Shown here piece by piece: positions 1 through 8,046 of a DNA stretch of 37,082 nucleotides. A model generated the notes under the pieces. That model had not been told where the DNA came from. It saw nothing but the letters and a program-made list of their open reading frames with translations, and did no database searches. Made by a program: the position numbers and the translations under genes. The stretch spans positions 1 through 37,082 of the forward strand of contig NZ_JAUYOJ010000106.1 of NCBI RefSeq assembly GCF_030697925.1, written 5' to 3'. Position 1 is the first letter of the stretch. The number at the start of each line of letters is the position of its first letter. The stretch is from Phenylobacterium sp. GTDB lineage: Bacteria; Pseudomonadota; Alphaproteobacteria; Caulobacterales; Caulobacteraceae.

Positions 1-464
1 CTGACAGCCGACCGCCAGAGCAAGCCGGGAGGACGAAACGAGCTCCAGAGCGGAGCGACGCCAAGGGAGGGCGTGGAACACGGCGCCGATTCTGTAGCAG
101 CGGCCACCTCAACGGACCGACTGCGATTTCAACCGAGCCGATCCACACCCAGCTGACCCCATCAAGCGCCAAACGAGCGCGTAGAGAACGCAGACACCCG
201 ACCGCGCCGATCAGCTCAGGACTGAGCAGCCGCCTATTGACCCATTAGAGAACGCATCTCGGACGGCGCGCAGACTAGATCGTGAGATCTGATAGGACAG
301 GGCTCGGGGCTGGGTCAAATGAAGGACCATGAATCGGCCAGAACCTTTGCGACCGCAGAAAGATCCCTTGGAATGCAGGGCAACTGATAGGACCGGAGGC
401 GCTGTTGAAGCCGACGTGCATTCCAGGCCATCCATTGGCGCGGCGCCGTCACTCCGAGGGCGAC
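1..464. other. Gene-free left edge of the window
   Basis: I see no convincing gene here. The reading frames present are arginine-rich and have no family resemblance. Two small structures stand out. An 11-bp direct repeat, TAGAGAACGCA, occurs at 182-192 and 246-256. An inverted repeat has arms at 367-377 and 417-427 (core TGGAATGCA / TGCATTCCA, one G-T pair). It lies about 40 nt past the stop codon of the minus-strand FMN reductase gene and could fold as an RNA hairpin there. Confidence 0.5.
367..427. repeat. Inverted repeat downstream of the FMN reductase gene
   Basis: The arms are 367-377 and 417-427, separated by 39 nt. The inner 9 bp are perfect (TGGAATGCA / TGCATTCCA), then come one G-T pair and one C-G pair. 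The loop is long for an intrinsic terminator and there is no T-run, so a terminator role is doubtful. It may be the trace of an old element or a regulatory RNA hairpin. Confidence 0.4.
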
Positions 465-1049
465 CTACTGTGCAGCCACCGGCCGGCCTGCGACGCCGCT
501 GACCACCTGGGCGGCGAGCAGATCGAGCTGGGCTTCGACAGCGGCCGATGAGCAGACGCCTTCGGGGTCGAAACTCACCTCCGCTGTATTGATGGCGACG
601 CCCAGCGGCGTCGGCCAGCCTCGTGCCGAGTGCGCGACGGCGCGTAACGCGTACAACGTCGTCACGCAACCCTGCCACCCGCCGCCGGTGGCGATGCAAC
701 CTATCGGCAATCCATCGAGGTAGGGGCGGTTGTCGCTCCGCAGGTCCTCGATGTGATCGAGAGCATTCTTCACGAACCCCGAGACGCCCCCGTGATAACC
801 CGGCGAGGCGATGATCACGGCGTCCGCCGCCTTCAGCGCCTTCACGAGCCGCTCCGCGCGATCACACCGCTCCCGCCGCTGAGGCGCATAGAATGGCAAG
901 TCGAGATCCGGGCCGCAGATGGCCGTGACGCGCGCCCCGAGACGCTCGGCCTGACGCAGGCAGAGCCGAAGTGCGGCCTCCGTTGAGGAGGCCGAGCGCA
1001 AGGCCCCGCCGATGCCGAGCACCAGGGGTGATCCATTGGCGTTGGTCAT
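465..1049 (-). CDS. NADPH-dependent FMN reductase family protein
   Basis: A flavodoxin-fold oxidoreductase of 194 residues, the usual size for the family. Such enzymes reduce FMN with NAD(P)H, feed reduced flavin to monooxygenases, or reduce quinones and azo compounds. The N-terminal phosphate-binding loop reads GGALRSASS (about residues 13-21). The flavin-contact motif SPGYHGGVSGFVKNALD is complete around residue 83. I start at the ATG at 1049 because a GGGAG box lies 8 nt upstream; a TTG at 1067 is possible but has no better site. It follows the VOC gene on the same strand after 33 nt, so the two are probably one transcript. No partner monooxygenase is visible in the window. Confidence 0.85.
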   Translation of the reverse strand: MTNANGSPLVLGIGGALRSASSTEAALRLCLRQAERLGARVTAICGPDLDLPFYAPQRRERCDRAERLVKALKAADAVIIASPGYHGGVSGFVKNALDHIEDLRSDNRPYLDGLPIGCIATGGGWQGCVTTLYALRAVAHSARGWPTPLGVAINTAEVSFDPEGVCSSAAVEAQLDLLAAQVVSGVAGRPVAAQ

Positions 1050-1082
1050 AGCCACTTCTCCCGCCAAACAAGGCGGGGCCCC

Positions 1083-1550
1083 TTACGCCCGCTTCGAGTC
1101 GCGCTGGGCCGGCGACAAGGCGCCGTTGGGAAATTCGATCAGCTCGAAATAGGAGCCGTCGGGATCGGCCACATAGAGAATCCGGACGCCATCGCCGATC
1201 GCCTTGGGCGAGGTGACCTTCACCAGCCCGGCGGCATGGAGCTTGGCGCAGACAGCATCCAGATCGGCGACGGCGAAGGCCATGCCGAAGAAGCCGGTCC
1301 GCAGACCCTTGGCGGCTGCGCCCGGCCCAGAGACCTGCACGAGTTCGAGGGTGATCCCGGCCACCAGGCCGAACACGCGCGGGGCCCGCGCGTCCTGACT
1401 CTCGTCGCGAAACACCTCCAGCCCGAGCACGTCTCGGTAGAAGGCGGCGGACTTGGAGAGATCGCCGACGCCGATAGCGAGGTGCGACAGCGCTCTTACC
1501 TCGACCTCGGGCGACGACACGACATCGGTGGATGTCTCCTGCAGGCTCAT
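1083..1550 (-). CDS. VOC family (glyoxalase/dioxygenase fold) protein
   Basis: A 155-residue single-domain vicinal-oxygen-chelate protein made of two paired beta-alpha-beta-beta-beta modules (residues 20-75 and 86-140). Metal-ligand positions seen are His23 (SHLAIGVGDL), Glu69 (ITLELVQ) and Glu136 (GSYFELIEF). The fourth ligand, usually His in an 'HIAF' strand, is Gly89 here (GMAFAV), so the metal site is incomplete. The protein may bind metal differently or work as a binding protein. It is too short for a two-domain extradiol dioxygenase. AGGAG lies 8 nt before the ATG. It is the first gene of a minus-strand pair with the FMN reductase and diverges from the CoA-transferase operon across 135 bp. 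The exact substrate cannot be read from the sequence. Confidence 0.8.
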   Translation of the reverse strand: MSLQETSTDVVSSPEVEVRALSHLAIGVGDLSKSAAFYRDVLGLEVFRDESQDARAPRVFGLVAGITLELVQVSGPGAAAKGLRTGFFGMAFAVADLDAVCAKLHAAGLVKVTSPKAIGDGVRILYVADPDGSYFELIEFPNGALSPAQRDSKRA

Positions 1551-1685
1551 TGACGTCTCTCCTTTCGGATTGTGGAATTGATAGTGGACAGATCATCAGA
1601 ACATTCCTGCCCAGAGTCGTGATGGGGCTTGCGAACCGCTCGCTTCACTGCCAAACAAGAGGAGACATAATTGGAGTATTAGTCA

Positions 1686-2885
1686 ATGACGACGTCGGGG
1701 TCGAGCACGGCTGCGGAGCAGGGCGCGGCGCTTGCCGGGCTGCGGGTGCTGGAGATCGGCCACTACATCGCCGCACCCCACTGCACGATGATGCTGGCCG
1801 ACCAGGGGGCCGACGTTATCAAGCTGGAGCCTCCAGAGGGTGAACCGGCTCGGGCCGCACCGCCGTTCAGTCCGCATGGCGACAGCTACTATTACGCTTG
1901 CCACAACCGCGGGAAGCGCAGCGTCGCATTGGACCTGCGCAGTCCGGAGGCGCGCGAGCCCCTCGATGCTCTGCTGCGCTGGGCGGATGTGGTGGTGACC
2001 AACTATTCGGCGGGCGTGCCGGAGAAGCTGGGATTCGGCTATGAACGGCTCGCCCAAGTGAACTCCCGCGCCGTGATGGTCCACATCACAGGCTATGGCG
2101 CGGTCGGATCGCGGAAGGACTACGTCGCCTTCGACGGCGCCGTGCAGGCGATGAGCGGCTTCGCCGACTTGACCGGGGCACCCGAGGGACCGCCGCTGAT
2201 GAGCCAGGTGCTGGTCGCCGACCATGCCGCCGGGACCCACGCGGCCTATGCGGTGATGTGCGCCGTGTGGGAGCAGAGACGCACCGGCCGTGGGCGAAAG
2301 GTCGAGCTCAGCATGCTGGCGACCATGACGTCGCTGCTCAGCCATCACATTCCGAGCAAGGGGGCGCTCGGTCTTGCGCCGACTAGGCAGGGCGCGCGCT
2401 CGACGACCCGCTTTGTCGACATGTTCCAGACGCAGGACGCCCCAGTCTACCTGGCTCCGATCACGCCGGTCATGTGGCGCGCGTTCTGCGACCTGCTGGG
2501 CCGTCCGGACTGGGGCGACAACGTCAATCCGCTCGCCGATCCCGTGCGCAAGGCGCAGGTGATGGAGACCGCCGGGCGCTGGTTCTCGCAGCGGACCTCA
2601 GGCCAGGCCTTGGCCGACCTGCAAGGCCGGCGGATCGCCTGCGGCGTCGTACGCAGCGTCTCGCAGCTCTATGAGGAAGAGGTCGCCCTGGGTTCCGGCG
2701 TGGTCTCGCATGTGGAGTTGGCGCGGGGCGGCCCGCTGGCGCCGGTGCCTGGGCCGGCCTTCAGGATGGGGCCGGAGCCCGAGCGACAGCCGAGGGTAGC
2801 CGCTGTGGGCGAGCACACAGCCTCGGTGTTCGCGGAGCTGGGACTAGTGGTTGTCGAGACGGCCGAGGACCTCAGGCATGCTTGA
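1686..2885 (+). CDS. CaiB/BaiF family (class III) CoA-transferase, copy 1
   Basis: A 399-residue family III CoA-transferase, which moves CoA between carboxylic acids through an aspartyl-CoA thioester in the cytoplasm. The N-terminal Rossmann part opens with GLRVLEIGHYIAAPHCT and is followed by 'GADVIKLEPPEGEPAR' and 'NRGKRSVALDL' (about 76-84). The predicted catalytic aspartate is Asp179 in VADHAAGTHA. The GRGRKVELSML segment at about 201-211 is also typical. The ATG at 1686 follows a GGAG at about 1675. Its last 8 nt overlap the start of a second CoA-transferase gene, which suggests a heteromeric enzyme or a coupled pair. The substrate acid is unknown. Enzymes of this family serve carnitine, bile acid, oxalate and aromatic acid routes. 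Confidence 0.92.
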   Translation: MTTSGSSTAAEQGAALAGLRVLEIGHYIAAPHCTMMLADQGADVIKLEPPEGEPARAAPPFSPHGDSYYYACHNRGKRSVALDLRSPEAREPLDALLRWADVVVTNYSAGVPEKLGFGYERLAQVNSRAVMVHITGYGAVGSRKDYVAFDGAVQAMSGFADLTGAPEGPPLMSQVLVADHAAGTHAAYAVMCAVWEQRRTGRGRKVELSMLATMTSLLSHHIPSKGALGLAPTRQGARSTTRFVDMFQTQDAPVYLAPITPVMWRAFCDLLGRPDWGDNVNPLADPVRKAQVMETAGRWFSQRTSGQALADLQGRRIACGVVRSVSQLYEEEVALGSGVVSHVELARGGPLAPVPGPAFRMGPEPERQPRVAAVGEHTASVFAELGLVVVETAEDLRHA

Positions 2886-4065
2886 GGGCCTGAAGGTGAT
2901 CGAATTGGCCACGCACATCGCCGCGCCGGCCGCCGGCGGGATGCTCGCCGAATGGGGCGCCGACGTGGTGAAGGTGGAGAACCCCGACGGCGATCCGATA
3001 CGCCGCGGTTTCGAAAAACTGTCGCCCGATGGTGAGAGCCCGGCCTTCCAGCTGGACAATCGCGGGAAGCGCTCGGCGATGCTCGACATCCGCCAGCCCG
3101 AAGGGCGCGAGGCCCTGCTGCGGCTGATGCGCGGCGCCGACGTCTTCCTGACCAATGTCAGGCCCGGCGCCCTCAAGCGCGCCGGGATCGATTGGGAGAG
3201 CGTACGGGCGGCCAATCCCGCCCTGATCTACGCCAGCGTCACCGGCTACGGCCTGCTTGGCGATAGCGCTGACCTGCCGGGCTACGACGTGGCGGCCTTC
3301 TGGTCACGGTCGGGCGTTGCATCCCTGATGACGCCTAAGGGCGAGGAGCCCTTCCCCCTGAGGACGGGGCTCGGCGATCACACCTGCGCGCTCGCTACCG
3401 CCGCGGCGATCCTGGCGGCAGTAGTGGAGCGTTCGCGCACCGGTCGCGGCCGCTTGGTGGAGACGTCGCTGCTGCGCTCCGGCGTATATGCGATCAGTTC
3501 GGACCTTGCGGTGTTCCTACGGCTGGGCCGGATCGCCTCCACCCACAAACGAACCGAGACCGCCGTACCCTTGGTCAACTATTACCGCTCGGCCGACGGG
3601 CGCTGGGTCTGCCTCATGCCGCGCGATCGGCGCACGGACTGGCCGAAAATCGCCACCGCGGCCGGGCGGCTGGACCTGATCGACGACCCGAGGTTCCGCG
3701 ACGACGAGGGTCGGAAGGCCAATACCGCGGCCCTGGTGGCGGCGCTCGACGAGGGCTTCGGCCAAGTCGATTACGCCGAGCTGTCGCGACGCCTGACCGA
3801 GGCGGACCTGGTCTGGGCGCCGCTGCAGACGCCCCAGGAATTGGCCGGAGACCCGCTCGCCGAGGCGGCCGGCTGTTTTGTCGAGGCGCCTGACGGCCGT
3901 GGCGGAAGCTTCAGGTCTCCAGCCACCCCGGCGCGCTTCCCTGGGTGGGAGCCGGTTCTCGGAGCCCCTCCGAGCCTCGGTCAGCACACGGCCGAGGTGC
4001 TCGCCGAGGCTGGGCTCGATCCCGGGCAGATCGCGCGTCTGGTGGAGATCGGGGCGGCGCTCTGA
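2878..4065 (+). CDS. CaiB/BaiF family (class III) CoA-transferase, copy 2
   Basis: A 395-residue class III CoA-transferase. It starts GLKVIELATHIAAPAAGG, then has GADVVKVENPDGDP and DNRGKRSAMLD. The predicted catalytic aspartate is Asp167 in GLGDHTCALA, followed by TGRGRLVETSLL. I chose the ATG at 2878 because the homologous N-terminus begins there and the gene then overlaps the preceding stop codon by 8 nt, an arrangement typical of translational coupling. An in-frame TTG at 2851 would only add a short tail. It differs clearly from copy 1, so the two are old paralogues rather than a recent duplication. They probably form one enzyme or act in succession. A TetR gene starts 35 nt downstream. 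Confidence 0.92.
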   Translation: MLEGLKVIELATHIAAPAAGGMLAEWGADVVKVENPDGDPIRRGFEKLSPDGESPAFQLDNRGKRSAMLDIRQPEGREALLRLMRGADVFLTNVRPGALKRAGIDWESVRAANPALIYASVTGYGLLGDSADLPGYDVAAFWSRSGVASLMTPKGEEPFPLRTGLGDHTCALATAAAILAAVVERSRTGRGRLVETSLLRSGVYAISSDLAVFLRLGRIASTHKRTETAVPLVNYYRSADGRWVCLMPRDRRTDWPKIATAAGRLDLIDDPRFRDDEGRKANTAALVAALDEGFGQVDYAELSRRLTEADLVWAPLQTPQELAGDPLAEAAGCFVEAPDGRGGSFRSPATPARFPGWEPVLGAPPSLGQHTAEVLAEAGLDPGQIARLVEIGAAL

Positions 4066-4100
4066 TAGCCTCCGGCGGCGCGCGCATCAAAGGATCAAAC

Positions 4101-4991
4101 TTGAGCGGAGACGAGATCAAGATTTCCAGGGAGGACCTCTTCGAGCGTGTCTGGACGCGTCCGATGGGGGCCTGCGCCGCCGAGTTCGGGATCAGCGCGC
4201 ACGCCCTGGCCAAGGTCTGCGATCGGATGGGGGTGCCCTATCCGTCTCGCGGCTACTGGTCGAAGGTCTACGCCGGCAAATTCCAACTTCGTCCGCCCTT
4301 GCCGTCCGCGCCGCCGGGAGCCGACGCCGAGACCGTGATCTCGCCCTCGCGGGCGCTCTCGCGGCGTAGCCGCACGCGGCTCACCCCCGCCGCCCGCCAG
4401 TCCCAGATTTTGGACGCGGCCGGCCGGATCATCACCAAGGAAGGGCTGCACGCCGCCTCGATGATCCGCGTCGCGCGCGAGGTGGGGATCAGCGAGGCCC
4501 AGATCTACAACTACTTCTCGAGTCAGGAGGAGATGTTCATCGCCTTGGCCCGCGCCGAGCACGCGGCGGCCAATCTGGCGCAGCAGTCGGAGATCCAGCG
4601 TGGCGAGGACTATCTCTCACGCATCACCCTCTCGACCCTGTCTTATTTGCGCCAGGTGGAAGCGCGCGGCGCGCTGCTGCAGGTGCTCTTGACTCGACCG
4701 GAGGTGCGAAAGGCCCTGCGCAGCGAACATGAGAGCCGCCGCACCTTCAATCTGCGCCAGATGACCAACGAGATCGTCGAGAAGTACGGCGTTCCCGCGG
4801 AACTGGCCCAGGGTTCGAATGTGATCCTGACCGCCGTAGCCCTGCGCGCCGGGCGACAGCTGGCGGATAGCCGTGCGCCGCTGGCGACGGTCGAGCAGCT
4901 ATCCCTATGGATTATCCTGGCCTGCACCAACGACCTGATCCTCCGTCGCAACGCCCCTGCGTCGGAGTTGGCGGCTAGCCGCCCGGCTTGA
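4101..4991 (+). CDS. TetR-family regulator with an extra N-terminal HTH-like module
   Basis: A 296-residue regulator read from a TTG codon at 4101, chosen because AGGA lies 6 nt upstream and no ATG fits. Residues 10-60 form a module (EDLFERVWTRPM..., ending PSRGYWSKVYAGK). I recognise it from many uncharacterised bacterial proteins, where it looks like a helix-turn-helix. After a Pro/Ala-rich linker (61-95) comes an ordinary TetR DNA-binding domain (about 97-146; VAREVGISEAQIYNYFSSQEEMF) and an all-helical ligand domain. At 296 residues it is about 90 longer than usual. It is the last gene of the CoA-transferase operon and overlaps the 3' end of the opposing TetR gene by 17 bp. It probably controls the operon in response to a pathway acid or acyl-CoA; that role is inferred. 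Confidence 0.85.
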   Translation: MSGDEIKISREDLFERVWTRPMGACAAEFGISAHALAKVCDRMGVPYPSRGYWSKVYAGKFQLRPPLPSAPPGADAETVISPSRALSRRSRTRLTPAARQSQILDAAGRIITKEGLHAASMIRVAREVGISEAQIYNYFSSQEEMFIALARAEHAAANLAQQSEIQRGEDYLSRITLSTLSYLRQVEARGALLQVLLTRPEVRKALRSEHESRRTFNLRQMTNEIVEKYGVPAELAQGSNVILTAVALRAGRQLADSRAPLATVEQLSLWIILACTNDLILRRNAPASELAASRPA

Positions 4992-5586
4992 GGCCGCGGA
5001 CGGCGCTGGCCGTGAGCTGGCGGCACAGGGCGCGGCCGGCCTCTCGGTCCATGTCGCCCGAGAAGACCCTTCGGCCGGCCTCCTCGGGAATGGTCATCAC
5101 CAGATTGATCGCCAGCAGGTTTGCCTTTGGCTCCAGGCGGAGCTCGCGCCGCACCAGCCGCCCCAGCCGCAGATAGGCCCCGTCGCGTATCCGGACCACT
5201 TCGGGATTGAGGTGGCCGGCCATGTAGAGATCGCTCATCAGCAGGTGCAGCAGCGCCCCACGGCGGGCCACGTGCTCGAAATAGATCAGGGCCGTGTCCA
5301 CCGCGACCGTCTCGAGGCAGGGGCCCGCCAGCGCCGCCTCCAGCCCGTCCTGCTCAAGGTCGCGCAAGCAATACAGCAGCAGGGCGTTCAGGAGGTCGTG
5401 CTGGGTGGGGAAGTAGGAATAGACCAGGGCCTTCGAAACGCCGACCTGACGCGCGATGGCCTCCGGTGAAATCGGCAGCGACCCCTGTTCGAGCGCCTGG
5501 AGGGCGGCGGCCTCGACCATGCGGGCGCGGCGCACTTCCGGCGACAACCGCTGGCGCCTCTGCGGTGGGTCGGGGGTCCGGCTCAT
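4975..5586 (-). CDS. TetR/AcrR family transcriptional regulator
   Basis: A 203-residue TetR-type regulator. The DNA-binding domain lies at about residues 14-62 (PEAIARQVGVSKALVYSYFPTQHDLL), followed by a helical ligand-binding domain. The start is uncertain. The ATG at 5586 gives a normal family length but has no clear ribosome binding site, and a TTG at 5649 would add 21 residues. The segment YFEHVARRGALLHLLM resembles YLRQVEARGALLQVLL in the opposing TetR protein, so the two may share ancestry. It faces that gene tail to tail with 17 bp of shared sequence and diverges from the amidohydrolase gene across 318 bp. The amidohydrolase operon is therefore a likely target. Confidence 0.88.
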   Translation of the reverse strand: MSRTPDPPQRRQRLSPEVRRARMVEAAALQALEQGSLPISPEAIARQVGVSKALVYSYFPTQHDLLNALLLYCLRDLEQDGLEAALAGPCLETVAVDTALIYFEHVARRGALLHLLMSDLYMAGHLNPEVVRIRDGAYLRLGRLVRRELRLEPKANLLAINLVMTIPEEAGRRVFSGDMDREAGRALCRQLTASAVRGLKPGG

Positions 5587-5904
5587 GGTCGGCGGGCGGC
5601 TTTCATCGGTATCTGCATAGCGTGGCTCGCGGCGGCGCGCGACAGCCAAACCGCCGCGTCCGCAAGGCGGCGGTCCAGCCCGGTCTTTGCTATCAGCTAT
5701 ATTGACGATTCCTCTAATACAAATCTAAAATCGGATGGTTGGCAGGTCGCCGCCGGCCGCGGACCGCGGCCCGACGCGACCGGAACGGACGATCAAGCCT
5801 GGCCGGACGGGCAGAAACGCCGACGCGGTGGTCCGGATCGAAACAAGACCAGGTCCGCCTGCCGCGGGTGACGGCGCACAAGAGTTGAAACAGGAGGAAT
5901 TTGA
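5587..5904. promoter_or_regulatory. Divergent promoter region between a TetR gene and the amidohydrolase gene
   Basis: This 318-bp gap must hold the promoters of both genes. The AT-rich part is 5685-5735. It includes TATATTGAC at 5698-5706, whose TTGAC could serve as a -35 element. The same nine bases occur in the right arm of the palindrome at 16961-16973, but no matching left arm exists here. I could not find a clean -10 box or a long dyad. A strong AGGAGG lies just before the amidohydrolase ATG. Confidence 0.4.
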
Positions 5905-7071
5905 ATGCCTTACGGAAATGGCCGCGTCTATTGCGACGCCGACAGCCACATCATGGAGACCTTCGACTGGGTGAGCCGGTTCGCCGATCCCGCCGTCAAG
6001 GACAAGATCCCGGCCCTCAAGCTCGGCGGTGCCGGGGCCGAGGCCGAGCGGGCGATCAGCAAGGCCATGGCGCGGGTGACCGATGCTGAAAAAACGGCCG
6101 AAATCGATCACAATGTGATCGAGGGCCCGAAGGGCTGGTACGCCTATGGCGCCTTCGACCCAGCGGAGCGGACCAAGGCGCTGGACGACCTTGGCTTCTC
6201 CAAGCAAATGGTGTTCTCGACCTTCGCCGCCACCCAGTATCTGGAGTCCAAGGACCCCGACATCCTCTACGGCGGCATCCGCGCCCACAACCGAGCGATC
6301 ACCGAATTCTGCAAACACGATGCGCGGCTGATCGCCGTCGGCCAGGTCTCGCTGGCCGATCCGGCCCGCGCCTTGGACGAGGTGCGTGAGGGCCTGCGCC
6401 TGGGCTGCGGTGCGTTTTGGATTCCCGCCGCCCCGGCGGGCGAAGTGTCCCCGGGTCACCCAGACCTGGACCCGGTTTGGGACATCCTGTCCGAGGCCGG
6501 CGTGCCGTTCGTTCTGCACGTCGGGGCCGGCTCGCGACTGCTGCTCAAGGCCTACGAGAAGAATGGCCGCCCGCGTCCCACCGACCGGCTCGGCGGCGGT
6601 GAGAACATTCGGATAAAGGACTACATGGTGATCTCCTTCGGGGCCCAGATGTTCCTGAGCGCCATGGTCTTCGATGGCGTGTTCGAACGCTTTCCGGCTC
6701 TGCGCGGCGGGGTGATCGAGCTCGGCGGCGGTTGGGTGCCGGAATTCCTGCGGGCGCTGGATCTCGGTCACAAGAGCTTCGTCAAAAGCGATCCGAACCT
6801 GCAGCTCCTGACGTTGAAGCCGTCGGACTACATCCGGCGGGCGGTGAAGTTCACGCCGTTCCCTGGGGAGGACGTGGGCCGGATGATGCGCGACGCCGGA
6901 GCCGAACTCTTCCTGTTCTCCAGCGACTATCCGCACCCGGAAGGCACACGCGACCCGATCGGACGGTTCGAGAAGACCTTCGAGGGTGTCGACGAGGCGG
7001 CGAAGGACCTGTTTTACAGCCGCAACTTCATGGAGATGTTCGGCGCGCCCGCCCTGGTGGCCGCCGAGTAG
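5905..7071 (+). CDS. Amidohydrolase family 2 metal-dependent hydrolase/decarboxylase
   Basis: A 388-residue TIM-barrel metalloenzyme of the amidohydrolase-2 group, which includes ACMSD and gamma-resorcylate decarboxylase. The first strand carries DADSHIME (Asp11, Asp13, His15, Glu18). Later metal or catalytic candidates are His184, His205 in FVLHVGAG and Asp341-His344 in FSSDYPHPEG. Members cleave C-C bonds by decarboxylation of aromatic acids or hydrolyse C-N or C-C bonds. Which applies here is not decided by the sequence. The ATG at 5905 has an AGGAGG box 7 nt upstream, one of the strongest translation starts in the window. It heads a two-gene unit with an alpha/beta hydrolase. Confidence 0.88.
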   Translation: MPYGNGRVYCDADSHIMETFDWVSRFADPAVKDKIPALKLGGAGAEAERAISKAMARVTDAEKTAEIDHNVIEGPKGWYAYGAFDPAERTKALDDLGFSKQMVFSTFAATQYLESKDPDILYGGIRAHNRAITEFCKHDARLIAVGQVSLADPARALDEVREGLRLGCGAFWIPAAPAGEVSPGHPDLDPVWDILSEAGVPFVLHVGAGSRLLLKAYEKNGRPRPTDRLGGGENIRIKDYMVISFGAQMFLSAMVFDGVFERFPALRGGVIELGGGWVPEFLRALDLGHKSFVKSDPNLQLLTLKPSDYIRRAVKFTPFPGEDVGRMMRDAGAELFLFSSDYPHPEGTRDPIGRFEKTFEGVDEAAKDLFYSRNFMEMFGAPALVAAE

Positions 7072-7110
7072 CGCAGCGCCACGCCGACGAGCCAGGAGCG
7101 CTGCGAAGAC

Positions 7111-7137
7111 CCGGCCCCGGGACCATCCCGGGGCCGG
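7111..7137. terminator. Strong GC hairpin between two plus-strand genes
   Basis: The stem is perfect over 11 bp (CCGGCCCCGGG at 7111-7121 and its complement at 7127-7137) with a 5-nt loop. No T-run follows, so it is terminator-like rather than a classical intrinsic terminator. It may attenuate or stabilise the amidohydrolase mRNA before the downstream hydrolase gene. Confidence 0.45.
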
Positions 7138-7176
7138 TGTCGCGTCCACTCACAATCAGCAGATAGCGAGACCGCC

Positions 7177-8043
7177 ATGCCGCGTTTGGGCGCCAACGGG
7201 ATTTTCATCGAGTACGAGAGCTTCGGCGCAGAGCGAGACGAGGTCGTGCTGCTGATCAACGGCCTAGGCGCGCAGATGACCCGCTGGCCGGAGCCGTTTT
7301 GCCAAGGCCTTTCTGCGGAGGGCCTACGGGTGGTCCGGTTCGACAACCGCGATGTAGGGCTGTCGACCTGGCTCGAGGCGGGCGCCCGCTACAGCCTGGC
7401 GGATATGGCGCAGGACGCCGTGGGCCTGATGGACGGCCTGCGCATCCATCGCGCCCACATCGTGGGCCTGTCCATGGGCGGGATGATCGGCCAGACGCTG
7501 GCCGCGACACACCCCAACCGCGCGCTTTCCCTGACCTCGATCATGTCCTCCACGGGCAATCCCGACCTGCCCAGGCCCACGGCCGAGGCGATCGCGGCCA
7601 CTCAGCGTTCCGACCTGAGGCCGGAGGACGGCGAGCCGTTCGTAGCGGCCGGGGTGAAGGCGACCCGCGCGATCGAGGGCCCCGGCTTCCCCTGGGCCGA
7701 GGCGCAGATTCGCCGGCGGGTTACGGAGGAGGCCGCGCGGGCCTTCAATCCCGAGGGCGTCGGTCGCCAGCGCAAGGCCGTGGTCACCGCCGGCGACCGC
7801 CGCGAGCAACTCAGGACCATCAGTGCCCCGACCGTCGTGCTGCACGGCGCCGAGGATCCCCTGGCCCGCGTGGAATGTGGGCGCGACACGGCCGCGGTGA
7901 TCCCCGGCGCAGAGTTGCTCGTCGTCCCCGGCATGGGCCACAGCCTGCCGCCGCAACTGCACGAGGTGTTCAAGGCTGCGATCCTGCGGGCCGTCGCCCG
8001 TGGCCGGCATGCCTTGTCCCTGGAGGCGATGTCCGCGCGCTGA
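7177..8043 (+). CDS. Alpha/beta fold hydrolase (RdmC-like)
   Basis: A 288-residue alpha/beta hydrolase. The N-terminal stretch with INGLGAQMTRWPEPFC and RVVRFDNRDVGLST matches the group related to aclacinomycin methylesterase RdmC. The nucleophile is Ser99 in the elbow GLSMGG, the acid is probably Asp227 (HGAEDPLA) and the base His255 (GMGHSLPP), so the triad is complete. No signal peptide is seen, so it acts in the cytoplasm on an ester, lactone or C-C bond. It follows the amidohydrolase after 105 bp that contain a GC hairpin. Its stop is 3 nt from the stop of the opposing MFS gene. The ribosome binding site is weak. Confidence 0.88.
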   Translation: MPRLGANGIFIEYESFGAERDEVVLLINGLGAQMTRWPEPFCQGLSAEGLRVVRFDNRDVGLSTWLEAGARYSLADMAQDAVGLMDGLRIHRAHIVGLSMGGMIGQTLAATHPNRALSLTSIMSSTGNPDLPRPTAEAIAATQRSDLRPEDGEPFVAAGVKATRAIEGPGFPWAEAQIRRRVTEEAARAFNPEGVGRQRKAVVTAGDRREQLRTISAPTVVLHGAEDPLARVECGRDTAAVIPGAELLVVPGMGHSLPPQLHEVFKAAILRAVARGRHALSLEAMSAR

Positions 8044-8046
8044 GCC

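Noticed and set aside
211..699. Minus-strand frame at the left edge
   Set aside because: It overlaps the FMN reductase gene in another frame and its product is low-complexity Arg-rich sequence.
5698..5706. TATATTGAC before the amidohydrolase as a member of the palindromic operator family
   Set aside because: Nine bases match the right arm of operator A, but no left arm exists at the 9-nt spacing. It may just be a -35 box.
5725..7149. Long minus-strand open frame of 474 codons
   Set aside because: It is antisense to the amidohydrolase gene, which has a strong ribosome binding site and clear motifs. The minus-strand product is rich in His, Arg and Gly with no family resemblance, as expected for antisense frames in GC-rich DNA.
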